From contig NZ_CP163439.1 of NCBI RefSeq assembly GCF_041052385.1, forward strand, positions 9,599,001 through 9,663,000: 64,000 nucleotides of DNA, written 5' to 3'. Shown here piece by piece: positions 45,253-53,050 of this stretch. The notes below the pieces were generated by a model that worked only from the letters and a program-made list of their open reading frames with translations, was not told the DNA's origin and searched no databases. This DNA is from Streptomyces sp. R28. GTDB taxonomy: Bacteria > Actinomycetota > Actinomycetes > Streptomycetales > Streptomycetaceae. The translations under genes and the position numbers were made by a program. The first letter of the stretch is position 1; every line of letters begins with the position of its first letter.

Positions 45253-47178
45253 TCAGGGAGTCGGACGGCTCCGGAGCCGGGCGTCCTGGCGGCCGATGCG
45301 GTCGCTCGCCTCGACGCGCGGCGCCTCCGCCCCGGGCCGTGGCAGGCGTGCGTTCCCCACCACGGGCAGGCTCAGCGAACTGCCGCTCAGGTCCAGCCGC
45401 ACGGTGGCTCCGGTAGTCGCCGGGGTCGTGTACTCCAGGTCGCTCTGCTGCAGGACCAGACCCAGCACGTGCCCGGCCCGGACGATCTGGTCGGTGGCCT
45501 GCATCGGCACCTTGATCGTGTACCAGCGGTCCGGCCGCAGCGGCACCCGGAAGCGCAGCGAGACCCGGTGCGCGGCGTCCTGCCAGCCCCGCGTGAGGAT
45601 GCCCCGGTCGCTGGTCACCACGTCCTGCGCGCTGTCGAGGTAGCACGCGCTGTCGGCCTGCGTGGAGGCGCCCCAGCACGAGCGGGTGTCCAGGGTGCGC
45701 AGCCCCTCGGCGGGATAGACCGTGTTGACCCGCGCGGCGGTGCCGTAGTCGACGAGCCGGGCGGTCAGTTCGGTCGTCGGCCGGTCCACCTTCACCCGCA
45801 GGGTCACGGACGGGTTGCCGGACAGCCGCATGTCACGGGCCAGCGGCCGGGACAGGAAGACGGCACGGCCGGCGACCGGGCGGTTCGGGTCGGCCGTCGC
45901 CGCGTCCTCGGACAGGTCGGGGTCGTCCGTCCACACGCGCCCGCCCCTGCCGGAGCGGGCGCCGAGGGTGCCGGTGGTGCCGTCGCCGTCACCGAGCGGG
46001 ACCCGTACCTCGCGCGCCCCCGGAGCCGGCCAGGCGGGCCCGTCGACCCAGGTGCCCGGCGAGGTCTCCCTGCTCACCGGCGGTTCCCGGTCGATGCCGT
46101 TGCGCAGGCCCTGGAGGTAGAAGTCGAACCACCGGTGCAGCGTGTCCACCCACTCGGCCCGCCGGTAGTCGAACGGGTCGACGTGCCCCGCCTGGGTGAG
46201 CCAGAGCTTGCGGGGCACCTTCAGCTCCTGCCACCACAGGGCGAAGTGGTCGGTCATCACGTTGCCGTCGTTGAGCCCGTGCACCAGGAAGACCGAGGCC
46301 CGCACCTTCGAGGCGTGAGGGCGCACGTCGCGCTCGGCCCAGTAGGCGTTGTAGTCGCCGGTCGCATCGTCGCTGCCGACGTCGAGCGAGCGCAGGACCC
46401 GCGCACAGGCCTCGGCGGGGCGGGAGTTGACCATGTGGAACAGGTACTCGTTGGAGTCCGGCGAGACCACCACGCCGTTGTGCCGCGCGTAGTCGTAGCC
46501 GCTGGACGTGGCCGAGATCGGCACGACGGTCTTCAGCCCCTCGACACCGGTGGCCGCCACCCCGTTGGTGACCGTCCCGTCCGCCCCTCGGCCGACCATC
46601 CCGACCCGGCCGTTCGTCCAAGCGGTCGCGTCGGCCGGTGACCCGTCGGCGTACGTGGCCTTCGCCCGGCCGTTGAGCCAGTCGATCACGGCCTTCGTGG
46701 CGAGCGTGTCCTCGCGCCCGTCGGTGTCCGTGCACCCCGTCGAGCGTCCGGTTCCGGCCATGTCCACGGCGATCACGGCGTACCCGCGCGGCACGAAGTA
46801 GTTGTCGTAGAACAGCGGTTGACCGGTGATCGTGCCGTTCGCGTCGTACTCCTTGACCTGCTTCTCCGGGCCGCGGCCACAGCAGGTGTAGTACGGCGAC
46901 GCCTGCATGATGACCGGGACCCGGACACCGCCGGTCCGGGGCCGCACCACGTCCACGGCCACCTTGTCGGGCACGCCGTCCTCGTCGTTGTCCAGCGGGG
47001 TGCTCACCCACACGCTCTCCCGCACCGCTCCCGCGTACGAGTAGAACGGCACCGTGCTCGTCCCCCGGACATAGGGCGCGCGGGGCGTGGCGGTGGCCGG
47101 AGCGGCGGCCGCGCCAAGGGCCGCGGCCAGACCCAGCACCGCGAGCGTTACGAGGGAACGCACGAGGATTCGACGCAT
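45253..47178 (-). CDS. Secreted S15 (Xaa-Pro dipeptidyl-peptidase) homologue lacking the catalytic serine
   Basis: 641 residues with a Sec signal peptide (MRRILVRSLVTLAVLG..., cleavage near ATATP). The alpha/beta hydrolase core and C-terminal jelly-roll match S15 enzymes such as PepX. The nucleophile elbow, usually GxSYDG, reads GMVGRGADGTVTNG, so Ser is Gly and Tyr is Ala, while GVAATGVEGLKTV after it is well conserved. The Asp (HGLNDGNVM) and His (QAGHVDPFD) are retained. The protein is therefore probably not a peptidase in the usual sense. Placement inside the peptide cluster suggests binding, maturation or self-protection. Confidence 0.88.
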   Translation of the reverse strand: MRRILVRSLVTLAVLGLAAALGAAAAPATATPRAPYVRGTSTVPFYSYAGAVRESVWVSTPLDNDEDGVPDKVAVDVVRPRTGGVRVPVIMQASPYYTCCGRGPEKQVKEYDANGTITGQPLFYDNYFVPRGYAVIAVDMAGTGRSTGCTDTDGREDTLATKAVIDWLNGRAKATYADGSPADATAWTNGRVGMVGRGADGTVTNGVAATGVEGLKTVVPISATSSGYDYARHNGVVVSPDSNEYLFHMVNSRPAEACARVLRSLDVGSDDATGDYNAYWAERDVRPHASKVRASVFLVHGLNDGNVMTDHFALWWQELKVPRKLWLTQAGHVDPFDYRRAEWVDTLHRWFDFYLQGLRNGIDREPPVSRETSPGTWVDGPAWPAPGAREVRVPLGDGDGTTGTLGARSGRGGRVWTDDPDLSEDAATADPNRPVAGRAVFLSRPLARDMRLSGNPSVTLRVKVDRPTTELTARLVDYGTAARVNTVYPAEGLRTLDTRSCWGASTQADSACYLDSAQDVVTSDRGILTRGWQDAAHRVSLRFRVPLRPDRWYTIKVPMQATDQIVRAGHVLGLVLQQSDLEYTTPATTGATVRLDLSGSSLSLPVVGNARLPRPGAEAPRVEASDRIGRQDARLRSRPTP

Positions 47179-47257
47179 GATCGGATCCTAGGAACTCCTG
47201 GCCGGAAAGGAAGGCCCGCTGTGCCCCGTGAACCGGGGACACGCGGCCCATCGCCGG

Positions 47258-47668
47258 TCAGGCGAGCGGGGGCAGGCGGGCCGCGAGGAACTTTGGGGCC
47301 ATCTCCCGGTAGCTGTCGGTGACCAGCTCGGTCAGCTCGGTCCAGTCGGTGCGCTCGTCGAGGACGGCGACGACCACGTTGTGCCCCCAGTCCGCCCGGA
47401 AGTACGGGAACTCGTCGGCGGTCAGCCCGAGCAGGTCGTCGACGGGGACCCGGAACGTCATCACGACCGGTGCCTCGTTCGCGCTCGCGTACGGGGCGTA
47501 GAGCGGGTAGCGGTCCGTGTCCGGGCTGTAGACGTGGGCGAAGGTGCGGGTGCGGATGCGCCAGCGCATGCCGATCCAGGCCGGTTCCTCGTATGACTCG
47601 GGCAGGGCGCGGCAGACGCGACGGAGCCGGTCGAGGATCTCGGGGGGTACGTCTCCAGGGCTGGACAT
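47258..47668 (-). CDS. MmcQ/YjbR-family protein
   Basis: 136 residues. LPESYEEPAWIGMRWRIRTRTFAHV at the N-terminus and VVMTFRVPVDDL with FRADWGHNVVVAVLDE fit the YjbR (CyaY-like fold) family, which includes putative DNA-binding proteins without known reaction. It is probably not part of the biosynthesis. It lies 79 bases upstream of, and on the same strand as, the S15 homologue. Confidence 0.8.
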   Translation of the reverse strand: MSSPGDVPPEILDRLRRVCRALPESYEEPAWIGMRWRIRTRTFAHVYSPDTDRYPLYAPYASANEAPVVMTFRVPVDDLLGLTADEFPYFRADWGHNVVVAVLDERTDWTELTELVTDSYREMAPKFLAARLPPLA

Positions 47669-47834
47669 GGGCCGACCCTAGCCGCCGGCCGCGCCCCCGT
47701 CCCGGACATCGCGCGGGCCGTGCCCGCCCCGGGGGTTCCCCAGAATGTGGGGCATCGCGACGACTGCTGTTCGCGGAAAACGGAAGTCACAATGATTCCG
47801 CTTGGCCATCATTCCATCGGAAAGGAAGTGGCTC

Positions 47835-48200
47835 GTGGAGTTCAGGCGCCGGACAATCGTTTTCGAGACAGCGGATCTTGACGCGGAAAGCGCTTTTTGG
47901 GCGGGGCTGCTCGACGGCACGGTCGACGCGAAGGACACCTGGCACAACATTTGGGTCGACGGTGACTGGCATCTGGCCGTTCAGTTCGCACCAGGTCACG
48001 TGCCGCCGGTGTGGCCGGATGACGGCTCCTCGCAGCAGGTCCATCTCGACTTCTATCTCGACGATCTCGAAGGCGCGCACGCCAAGGTGCTCGAACTGGG
48101 CGGAAAGCTGGTGAAGTCGGCCGACGACCCCGACGCCCGCACCGGGTTCCGGGTCTACACCGATCCGGCCGGCCACCCCTTCTGCCTCGCCTGGCCGTAG
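47835..48200 (+). CDS. VOC-family protein (glyoxalase/bleomycin-resistance type)
   Basis: 121 residues from a GTG at 47835 with GGAAAGGAAG upstream. The fold repeat is seen as TIVFETADLDAESAFWAGLL and VHLDFYLDDLEGAHAKVLELG, ending DPAGHPFCLAW. This is the compact single-domain VOC form common in antibiotic-binding and isomerase relatives. It could bind the cluster product, but nothing in the sequence proves it. Confidence 0.8.
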   Translation: MEFRRRTIVFETADLDAESAFWAGLLDGTVDAKDTWHNIWVDGDWHLAVQFAPGHVPPVWPDDGSSQQVHLDFYLDDLEGAHAKVLELGGKLVKSADDPDARTGFRVYTDPAGHPFCLAWP

Positions 48201-48226
48201 ACCCGCCCCACCTCCGAGCCACGCAC

Positions 48227-48266
48227 ACGAGGGTGGTGTGCCCCGACCGGGACGCGCCACCCTCGT
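48227..48266. terminator. Hairpin between convergent genes
   Basis: ACGAGGGTGG (48227-48236) pairs with CCACCCTCGT (48257-48266) in the 73-base gap between the VOC and LVIVD genes. Confidence 0.65.
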
Positions 48267-48273
48267 CCCGTTC

Positions 48274-50076
48274 TCACACCTCGAAGACGTAGAGCCCGTA
48301 GTTCCGGTCGGTGACCAGGACGTGGTTCTTCCCGCCGATCCTGTGGACCACGACGCCCAGGAAGTCGACGCCGGGCTCACAGTAGGCGCCGACCTCACGC
48401 AGGCCGTCGTCGCCGTAGCTCAGCACGCGCAGCCCGCCGGAGTAGAAGGTGGCGTATACCAGGGGCCGGTCCGGGTCGAGCGCGACGTGGGAGGCCGACA
48501 GGTCGCCGAACCCGGTCGCGTACTTCGGGTCCTGCGACTCGGGGATGGCGTACGTGTCGATCTGTTCGAGGGTGCCGGGCCCGCCGGCCGGGATCTCCGT
48601 CCTGAACAGCCGCAGGTAGCCCCACCCGTTGAACACAGGCCGCAGGTCGATCGAGCAGATGTCCGGCTCGGCCGGCGTCGCGGTCGAACCGGCGGTCTCC
48701 TCGGTCACGTCGGTGACGCCGAGCAGCCGCAGACCGGTCAGACGGTTGACGAAGATCAGCGGGATCGGGCCCTTGGCCGACGTGGGGTACTGGTGGAGCG
48801 CGTCCGGCCCCTGGCGGTTGAAGACGATGCCCGCCGAGTAGCCGGCCGCGGCGACCGCGTCCAGCTTCTCCTGGAACGAGCACCCCGGGTTCGACCCGGC
48901 GGTCAGCAAGGAGGCGTCCCGCTCCATGAGCGCGATGCCACGGCCGGGCCGGACCGTGCCCGGACAGCCGCTGCCGACGAAGGTCGGGGTGCCCGAGATG
49001 CCATGCACGTCGTCGACCGGCGCGGTGTCCGGGCTCCACGCGGCGCTGAACTCCAGGCCGGCGCCCGGCCCCGACGTGATCGTGCCGACCAGGCGCACCG
49101 CCTCGTAGTTCTCGTCGGCGCCCACCAGGAAGCGGGTGTCGGGCGAGAGCGCGCAGTGCTCGGCGTTGCCTTCCGGCGCGACCCGCTCCCCGTGCTTGGC
49201 GCGCTCCTCGTCGACCTCGGCGTAGAAGGACTGGGCGATCATCGACACGTTGCCCGGCGTCGGGTCGGTCACGTCGAGCAGCACGTACCCGCCGTCCCAG
49301 TACGTCGCGCTCATGACGTAACGGCCGCCCTTGCGCCGCACCTCGACGGCGTGGGCGAACACCGAGTCGAGGCCCGGGGGCGACTCCTGCGCCACGCCGA
49401 AGGGCGGTACCCGCAGGTCGAGGAGGTTGACCACCCGGGGCTCGCGCGGGTCGGTGATGTCCATGATGCAGATGTCGGTGGTGATCTTCACGGTCACCAT
49501 GGCGACGTACGTGCGGCCCGTGAGGTCGTTCGTCCACGGGAAGACGTAGTACACCTCGACGGCCTGGTCGAGCGGGGAGCCGTCGACCTCCGTGTACTCG
49601 CCGGCGTGGGCGGTCAGCAGCCGCGCCTGCTCCGGGTCGGTGATGTCCCAGATGTTGATGCCCCCGCGCTGGCGCGGCCCGGTCGGGTCCGGGGCGTGGG
49701 CCTGGGCGTAGATCTCGTTGCCGTGGACGAACAACACGCCGCTGAAGTGCTCGTTGTCCATCTCGATGACGCCGGGGCCCTCGCCGACGTAGTTGCCCCG
49801 CGTCGTCTCCATGAACGCGCCCGGGACCTCGGAGGGCGCCTGCGGGTCGGCGATGTCGATGACGTAGGCGCCGGTCCGCTCGCACGTCGGCTCACGGTAG
49901 GCCGTCAGGAAGGCGTGGTCCCCGTGCGCGGCGAGGTCGCAGATGTGCCGCTCCAGGCCTGCCCCCGACGGGTTGGTGACCCCGGTCCTGCCCACGAGCC
50001 GCACCCCGTACGTGACGGGCGGCAGGTGGCCTCTGTCCGGCGGGTGATCACCGGGAGCCGTACCGGTGTCGGTCAT
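48274..50076 (-). CDS. LVIVD-repeat beta-propeller protein with inserted PA domain
   Basis: 600 residues, AGGAGG before the ATG. Repeated blades contain YVIDIADPQAPSEV, INIWDITDPEQARLL, ICIMDITDPREPRVV and VLLDVTDPTPGNVS, the LVIVD pattern of bacterial propellers. Between blades lies a protease-associated (PA) domain with ALMERDASLLTAGSNPGCSF and AAAGYSAGIVFNRQG. No signal peptide is visible, although PA and LVIVD domains are usually extracytoplasmic. No catalytic residues are apparent; it may be a binding scaffold. It appears to be in an operon with the SnoaL-like and LuxR genes. Confidence 0.85.
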   Translation of the reverse strand: MTDTGTAPGDHPPDRGHLPPVTYGVRLVGRTGVTNPSGAGLERHICDLAAHGDHAFLTAYREPTCERTGAYVIDIADPQAPSEVPGAFMETTRGNYVGEGPGVIEMDNEHFSGVLFVHGNEIYAQAHAPDPTGPRQRGGINIWDITDPEQARLLTAHAGEYTEVDGSPLDQAVEVYYVFPWTNDLTGRTYVAMVTVKITTDICIMDITDPREPRVVNLLDLRVPPFGVAQESPPGLDSVFAHAVEVRRKGGRYVMSATYWDGGYVLLDVTDPTPGNVSMIAQSFYAEVDEERAKHGERVAPEGNAEHCALSPDTRFLVGADENYEAVRLVGTITSGPGAGLEFSAAWSPDTAPVDDVHGISGTPTFVGSGCPGTVRPGRGIALMERDASLLTAGSNPGCSFQEKLDAVAAAGYSAGIVFNRQGPDALHQYPTSAKGPIPLIFVNRLTGLRLLGVTDVTEETAGSTATPAEPDICSIDLRPVFNGWGYLRLFRTEIPAGGPGTLEQIDTYAIPESQDPKYATGFGDLSASHVALDPDRPLVYATFYSGGLRVLSYGDDGLREVGAYCEPGVDFLGVVVHRIGGKNHVLVTDRNYGLYVFEV

Positions 50077-50124
50077 GAATACCTCCTGAGTGGGCCTGCC
50101 GTCGAGAACGCGCGGGATGAAACG

Positions 50125-50532
50125 TCACTTCTGCTCGGCGAAGGGGGTCATCTGGAAGCTGATGAACCGCCAGTCGTCACCGTCGCGGCGGTGCAGGATC
50201 TGAGTGGCGACGCCCGCGAGTGTGCGTGCGCCGCCGTCCGGTGTGCGCAGCCGGTTGGTCAGCGGTCCGGTCATGACCGCCACGTCACCGACCAGCCGGA
50301 CGAGCAGCTCGCCCCGGCTGATGCCGAGGTAGGGGCGCCGGTCGGCGGTGTGTGCGAGGAGTTGCGCCTTGGTGTGCGTGATGCCGTGCGCGTGCGTGTA
50401 CACGAGGGTGTCGTCGAAGATCTCGTCCAGGGTGGCCAGGTCGGCGTCGACGAGAGCATGCTGCCTGCGGTGCTCGACGGCGTGCAGGGCGGCGAGGGTG
50501 GGGGGATCGGGCGTGTGGATGTGGGCGTGCAC
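50125..50532 (-). CDS. SnoaL/NTF2-like protein
   Basis: 135 residues from a GTG with GGAGGC upstream. ALVDADLATLDEIFDDTLVYTHA and the C-terminal WRFISFQMTPF fit the NTF2-like cone fold (DUF4440 type) of polyketide cyclases and small-molecule-binding proteins. It contains many His residues at the N-terminus (MHAHIHT). It could act on, or bind, a cluster intermediate; the function is otherwise open. It lies between the LuxR and LVIVD genes on the same strand. Confidence 0.75.
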   Translation of the reverse strand: MHAHIHTPDPPTLAALHAVEHRRQHALVDADLATLDEIFDDTLVYTHAHGITHTKAQLLAHTADRRPYLGISRGELLVRLVGDVAVMTGPLTNRLRTPDGGARTLAGVATQILHRRDGDDWRFISFQMTPFAEQK

Positions 50533-50565
50533 GCTGCCTCCGGGGCGATCGGTGTCGGTCGGTGG

Positions 50566-51171
50566 TCAGGCGACCGGCCTTGCCAGCTGGCTGAGCAGCG
50601 CGACGCGGGTGAGCTCGGCCTTGTTGCCGACGCCGAGCTTGGCGCGGATGCGTTTGACGTACGTGTCGACGGTGTGCGGGCTGATGCCGAGCCTGGTCGC
50701 GATCTGGCCGTGGGTCAGGCCCCGGGAGATCTGGCTGAGCACCTGCTCCTCGCGTGCCGAGAGGTTCAGCGTGAGCGGGTCGTGGCGCTCGGTCGGACAG
50801 TTCGCGGTGTGTCCCTCGGGCAGCACCTGGTCGCCCGCGGTCACCGTGCGCAGGGCCGCCACCAGGCTCTCGCCCGACTGGTGTTTGTGGATCATGCCGA
50901 TGGCTCCCGCCCGCAGGTACTCCTCCGCCGGCAGCGACCAGCTGTTGAGGAGGACGAGGACCGCCGTCGTGCGGGCGGCTTCGGCGATGTCGTCCAGTCC
51001 GTCGGACGCTTCGAGGGCGTCCTCGTCGATCAGGGCCGCGTCGGCGAGCCAGGAGATCTGTTCGGTCGAGGACTTGCGGGTGGAGACGATAACGATTCCC
51101 TCGGCGGAGAGGATCTGGATGAGGCCGACGAGATAGACCGGGCTGCTGATCAGCGCATCAACGCGAAGCAA
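50566..51171 (-). CDS. NarL/LuxR-type response regulator with atypical receiver domain
   Basis: 201 residues, TTG start with GGGGGAAT upstream. The first 120 residues look like a receiver domain, but the N-terminal acidic pair is missing (VDALISSPVYLV in place of a DD motif). A possible phospho-acceptor Asp is in AALIDEDAL and the late Lys in IHKHQSGES is kept. The C-terminus is a normal LuxR helix-turn-helix: LSAREEQVLSQISRGLTHGQ then PHTVDTYVKRIRAKLG. No histidine kinase gene is nearby, so it may respond to a ligand instead of phosphorylation. It is likely a cluster regulator. Confidence 0.85.
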   Translation of the reverse strand: MLRVDALISSPVYLVGLIQILSAEGIVIVSTRKSSTEQISWLADAALIDEDALEASDGLDDIAEAARTTAVLVLLNSWSLPAEEYLRAGAIGMIHKHQSGESLVAALRTVTAGDQVLPEGHTANCPTERHDPLTLNLSAREEQVLSQISRGLTHGQIATRLGISPHTVDTYVKRIRAKLGVGNKAELTRVALLSQLARPVA

Positions 51172-51550
51172 GATTCCCCCGTAGATACCTGGATGGTGTT
51201 CTCCATCGTCCAGCCGATGAAGGACGGATCATGGTCCCGCCCAGACCGGCCTCCGGAAGGCCCAACTTATCGAACAAGGTGCCGTGATCGACGGCTGCTT
51301 GCGATTATCAGAGCCTTCGCGTCGGTACGCTCGTCGCCCCAATCGGGGACATAGATCCCCCTAGGGTGCCGACCGTAGGATCGCTTGTTCTGATCGGTTC
51401 TTCTTCTGGAGCAGACAAAATCCCTGGCCGCAAAAAAAGGGGTCAGGTCCGGGGCGCGGGCGGCATTCTGTCGCCGGTTCACGTGACTGCGCTGCTGCGG
51501 GCGTCCTGCCTATTGTCGCTCACGCAATGGCCGAGCGAAGGGACGGACCG
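51172..51550. promoter_or_regulatory. Divergent control region with CCCC-AATC-GGGG and CCCTAGGG palindromes
   Basis: The region lies between the LuxR gene and the antiporter/MbtH/NRPS operon. CCCCAATCGGGG (51337-51348) and CCCTAGGG (51359-51366) are two short palindromes ten bases apart, about 190 bases from the antiporter start. An A-tract occurs near 51430. LuxR-type regulators often bind CTAGGG-like sequence, so the neighbouring regulator is a candidate. No ORF is convincing here. Confidence 0.45.
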
Positions 51551-52837
51551 GTGGCTGTCGGCACGGTTGCGGAGCTGCTCCTCGCCTTAGTGGTGATCAT
51601 CGCGGTGGCCAGGGTCCTGGGTTTGCTGTGTCGGCGGTTCGGCCAGCCGCAGGTGATCGGCGAGATCGCCGGCGGCATCCTGCTCGGGCCGACCCTCTTC
51701 CACGGGGCGCTGACCCGGACGCTGTTCCCGGCCGAGATCCGCCCGGCGCTCTCGACGCTCGCCCAGGTCGGCGTCTGCGTCTTCATGTTCCTGGTGGGAC
51801 TGCATCTGGCCGACAGCCCGCTGAGCGGGCGCAGTCGGATCGTGCTCTCGCTGTCCGTCGGCTCCGTCATCGTGCCCTTCGTCCTCGGCAGCCTCTTCGC
51901 GATCGGCCTCGTCGGCGACCGGACCGGGCGGGAGGCGGTGCTGTTCTGCCTGTTCGTCGGCACGGCGATGTCGATCACCGCCTTCCCCGTGTTGGCCCGC
52001 ATCCTGACGGACCGTCAACTCATCGGGACGCCCATCGGCGGCCTGGCACTGGCCGTCGCGGCGGTCGGGGACGTCCTCGCCTGGTCCCTGCTCTCGGTGC
52101 TGGTCGCCCTGTCCTACGGCCACGAACCGCCCCTGCGCATGCTGCTCGTCGTGCCGTACGCGGCCCTGCTCGTCGGCGTGGTGCGCCCGGCGCTGGCCCG
52201 GCTCGCCCACCGCTGCCCGGCCGGACGCGAGCGCGGGAGAGCGGCCCGCATCGCCACCGCCGTCGGCCTGACCGCGGTACTCGCCGGCGCCCTGTGGCTG
52301 TCGTCGGCCGCGACCTCCTGGATGGGGCTGCACCAGATCTTCGGCGCCTTCCTGCTCGGCGCGGTGATGCCCCGCTCGGGCGCCGCCGACCTGCGCGAGC
52401 GGGTGCTGCCCTGGGTCGAGCGCGTCGACCGGACCGTGCTCCTGCCACCCTTCTTCGTGGTCGCCGGGTTCGCGGTGGACCTGTCCGGCATGGACGCGAA
52501 GGAGCTCGGCCTGCTGCTGGTGATCCTGCTCGTCGCGATCGGCGGCAAGATGGCGGGCACCTACACGGCCGCCCGGCTCGTCCACGTGGCCTCCCGGCAC
52601 AGCACGGCCCTGGCCCTGCTCGTCAACACCCGCGGCCTGACCGAACTGGTGGTCCTGGCCATCGGCCTCCAGGTCGGCCTGCTCGACCAACGCCTGTACG
52701 CCCTCCTGGTCCTGATGGCGCTGATCACCACCTCGATGGCGGGACTGCTGCTGCCCTTCGTCTACCCCCGTGAGCGCGCCGAGCCCCACCACGCGGCCGG
52801 AGTGTTCGCCCCCCTGGTGAGAGAGGAGTCGAGATGA
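51551..52837 (+). CDS. Cation:proton antiporter (CPA2 family)
   Basis: 428 residues from a GTG at 51551 with GAAGGGACGG upstream; an ATG at 51527 is possible. Eleven to twelve hydrophobic helices are seen, with RRFGQPQVIGEIAGGILLGP and FLVGLHL at the N-terminus and LVNTRGLTELVVLAIGL near the end, all CPA2 signatures. As the first gene of an operon with MbtH and an NRPS it may export the product or balance ions. Antiporters of this family recur in such clusters. The stop overlaps the MbtH start (ATGA). Confidence 0.88.
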   Translation: MAVGTVAELLLALVVIIAVARVLGLLCRRFGQPQVIGEIAGGILLGPTLFHGALTRTLFPAEIRPALSTLAQVGVCVFMFLVGLHLADSPLSGRSRIVLSLSVGSVIVPFVLGSLFAIGLVGDRTGREAVLFCLFVGTAMSITAFPVLARILTDRQLIGTPIGGLALAVAAVGDVLAWSLLSVLVALSYGHEPPLRMLLVVPYAALLVGVVRPALARLAHRCPAGRERGRAARIATAVGLTAVLAGALWLSSAATSWMGLHQIFGAFLLGAVMPRSGAADLRERVLPWVERVDRTVLLPPFFVVAGFAVDLSGMDAKELGLLLVILLVAIGGKMAGTYTAARLVHVASRHSTALALLVNTRGLTELVVLAIGLQVGLLDQRLYALLVLMALITTSMAGLLLPFVYPRERAEPHHAAGVFAPLVREESR

Positions 52838-53025
52838 ACCCCTTCGACGACCCGGAAGGCCGTTTCCTGGTGCTCGTCAACGACGAGGAACAGCACTCCC
52901 TGTGGCCGAGCCGTCGGCCCGTGCCGCCCGGCTGGCGGCTCGTCCACGGTGAGGACAGCCGGCAGGCGTGCCTCGACTACGTCACGCGGCACTGGACCGA
53001 CCTGCGTCCGCTCAGCACTCGTTGA
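52834..53025 (+). CDS. MbtH-like protein
   Basis: 63 residues, MNPFDDPEGRFLVLVNDEEQ, then HSLWPS, PPGWRLVHGEDSRQACLDYV and HWTDLRP. These contain the conserved Trp and Pro residues of MbtH proteins, which are required for the folding or activity of many adenylation domains. It overlaps the antiporter gene and precedes the NRPS at 53051 by 25 bases, so it probably serves that A domain and possibly those at 39855. Confidence 0.95.
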   Translation: MNPFDDPEGRFLVLVNDEEQHSLWPSRRPVPPGWRLVHGEDSRQACLDYVTRHWTDLRPLSTR

Positions 53026-53050
53026 CGGTCCGGCCGAGAAGGGGCAGCAC

